In this document: piece after piece, positions 62,449-64,000 of the stretch
How positions within the stretch are numbered: the first letter of the stretch is position 1
Layout of the letters: each line of letters begins with the position of its first letter
Source of the DNA: JBHJGO01 sp050331715
GTDB lineage: Bacteria > Cyanobacteriota > Cyanobacteriia > Cyanobacteriales > Microcoleaceae
Assembly: GCA_050331715.1 (NCBI GenBank)
Contig: JBHJGO010000027.1
Location: forward strand, 8,067 to 72,066
DNA: 64,000 nt
Reading direction: 5' to 3'
The notes under the pieces: model-generated
Databases searched by the model: none
What the model was told of the DNA's origin: nothing
Seen by the model: only the letters and a program-made list of their open reading frames with translations
Program-made: the position numbers and the translations under genes

Positions 62449-64000
62449 ATGGCTGGAAGGCCGTATCTGGAACTAAATAATCAGGGTGAGATTCTTCACT
62501 TTGAACTGACTCGAGATCATCACATGATAGGACGCGATCGCGCCTATGTTGATTTGACGGTTCCAATCGAATGGCGAGTGGTGTCCAGCATCCAGGCAAC
62601 TATCCGGCGAGTCGGTCAAGAATATGTGATTTACGACGGCGATAGCTACGAACCCAGTACAAATGGATTATTTCTGAATCACACCCGCATCACAGTGACT
62701 CCAGGCTACTCCCTCTACAGCGGCATCGAAATCAAAATTGGCCAGAATCCCCAGAATTTGGTTCGACTACGGTACTTCAATCCCGAAAATCCTGGTTCAC
62801 CGCCCATTTTTCTCAATCAGTCGATTTCCCTCAAAAATCAGGTCATACTTCTAGGGCGCGATCCAGAGGCCACCCTGCGATTAGATTCTCCGATTGTCTC
62901 CCGCCGCCACGCAATTATCCGGCCAGATGGTCGCGGGCGCTATCTCCTCAAGAATCTCAGTCCCCAGGGAGTGTTCGTGGATCGCCAACCTGTTCAGCGG
63001 ATTCGGGTCTTGCCCAACCCCGCCACTCTACGGATTGGTCAGTTCACCCTACTGCGGCGGGATCACACTCTAGAGCTGTGCGACTCTGGCAATCAGGTAC
63101 GGCTAGATATTCAACAGTTACGCCTCTCGGTTAAAAATCGACAGGGCAAGTCAAAGGTGCTGCTGAATGATCTGTCCTTTGCCATTGAACCGGGGCAGTT
63201 TGTGGCCCTGGTGGGGGGCAGTGGCGCAGGTAAATCTACTCTAATGCGAACTCTACTGGGGACACAGCCGATTACCAAAGGTCGAGTCAACATCAACGGT
63301 GAAAACCTGTATAAAAGTTTTGATCTCTATCGCAATCAAATTGGCTATGTTCCCCAGGATGACATTGTGCACAGCAATCTAACAGTAGGTGAGGTACTGA
63401 CCTATGCGGCTCAACTGCGATTACCCGCAGACGTGAATGTACCCGATATTGTGCAAAAAACATTGTTTGAAATTGACCTGCTTGATCGGCGAGAAGCATT
63501 AGTACACAAACTAAGTGGCGGACAACGCAAACGGGTCAGTATTGGCGTTGAACTCTTGAGCGATCCGAAGTTGTTCTTCTTGGATGAACCCACCTCCGGT
63601 CTGGATCTGGGCCTGGACAAAAAAATGATGCAGCTCCTCCGAAAACTGGCGAATCAGGGCCGTACCATCGTGCTTGTCACCCATGCGGCGGCAAATATCA
63701 AGCTCTGCGATCGCATGTTGTTTTTGGGTCGGGGTGGACGGTTGTGTTACTAAGGCCCCCCCATTCAAGCATTAGAATTAATCCAGCTTCAGGGAGAGGA
63801 CATTGCTGACATTTAAAACATGCTGGATGGCGAAGAAGCAGTCGCCCAGAACTGGGCCAAGAAATTTCGGCGATCCCCCCAATACCAGCGCTTTGTGTCC
63901 AACCATCTCAGCATTGGCGTTCAGTTGCAGTCCACCATTGCCCCGCCCCCTCCCTCCAAGCGGGCTTCGCGGTGGGGGCAGTTTTTGATCTTGAGTGGGC
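62449..64000 (+). pseudogene. FHA-FHA-ABC transporter (ATPase plus permease), two in-frame TAA, runs off window
   Basis: ATG 62449. Two FHA domains (about 8-105 and 115-205; the second with LGRDPEATLRLDSPIVSRRHA, the first weaker) precede an ABCG-type ATPase: Walker A GGSGAGKST (256-264), signature LSGGQRKR (355-362), Walker B LFFLDEPTSGLD (375-386), H412. TAA codons stand at 63751-63753 and 63814-63816, yet the same frame continues with family-like sequence to 64000, reaching the start of the permease part (WGQFLIL). The stops fall where Tyr or Phe is usual. Intact, it would be an FHA-regulated half-transporter read by Ser/Thr kinases. Pseudogene or base-call error. Confidence 0.8.

Noticed and set aside
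1..64000. CRISPR arrays, transposases, phage genes
   Set aside because: No regularly spaced repeat-spacer pattern and no transposase, integrase or phage structural motif seen.

Overview
The window looks like a chromosomal segment of a cyanobacterium. The evidence is an allophycocyanin gene (apcD) plus a second phycobiliprotein-like gene, a carotenoid isomerase (crtH/crtISO), a TLP40-type cyclophilin, a CSP41b-like SDR, an efp-accB pair, Uma2-family genes, and many HIP1 octamers (GCGATCGC, e.g. 4046-4053). Gene content and moderate GC suit a filamentous, Leptolyngbya-like lineage, but I cannot fix the genus. I see no integron, prophage, CRISPR array or intact insertion sequence.

Layout. 1-5.2 kb: aat (partial), treY and treZ (trehalose from maltodextrin), minus strand. 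5.4-10.5 kb: a YhcG-type PDDEXK nuclease, then a three-gene unit: response regulator-PP2C phosphatase, HATPase anti-sigma-like kinase, cell-wall amidase. 10.6-14.8 kb: rsmH, a Uma2 nuclease and a large DEDDh exonuclease-AAA ATPase fusion, the best candidate here for an undescribed system. 15-21 kb: MarR regulator, large TPR protein with a MATE transporter, second Uma2 gene, broken P-loop kinase. 21-25 kb: CADD/PqqC-like protein, DUF429, aldo/keto reductase, a tRNA-Arg(CCU) split by a 305-nt group I intron, and an SDR. 26-38 kb: moaB, accB, efp, TLP40-like cyclophilin, rhodanese, glycogen phosphorylase, CSP41b-like protein, S-formylglutathione hydrolase, class A beta-lactamase-like hydrolase, DUF2993, SRPBCC, small lipoprotein. 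38.8-48.7 kb: phycobilisome-related genes, a VOC-endonuclease III fusion coupled to a frameshifted MATE gene, crtISO, upp, yggT, a secreted-protein gene with one internal stop, hisI, sufE, apcD, egtC-like. 48.7-64 kb: DUF3352, TIGR01777, ispD, GT9, prs, TPR, GPH-type transporter, queF, rpsF, coiled-coil protein, sodB, small conserved genes, and an FHA-FHA-ABC transporter gene with two in-frame TAA codons running off the end.

How genes connect. TreYZ and GlgP all draw on glycogen/maltodextrin. PP2C, HATPase and amidase resemble a partner-switching module tied to envelope remodelling. ApcD, the phycobiliprotein-like protein and CrtISO serve light harvesting and carotenoids. SufE, SodB, rhodanese and FghA cover Fe-S supply, oxidative stress, sulfur and formaldehyde.

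Three coding regions are disrupted by single-base-type lesions (a 1-nt frameshift, one TAA, two TAAs) while the downstream frame stays intact. These may be recent pseudogenes or assembly/base-call errors, and the reads should be checked before they are interpreted. All statements come from reading the sequence; no database search was run.
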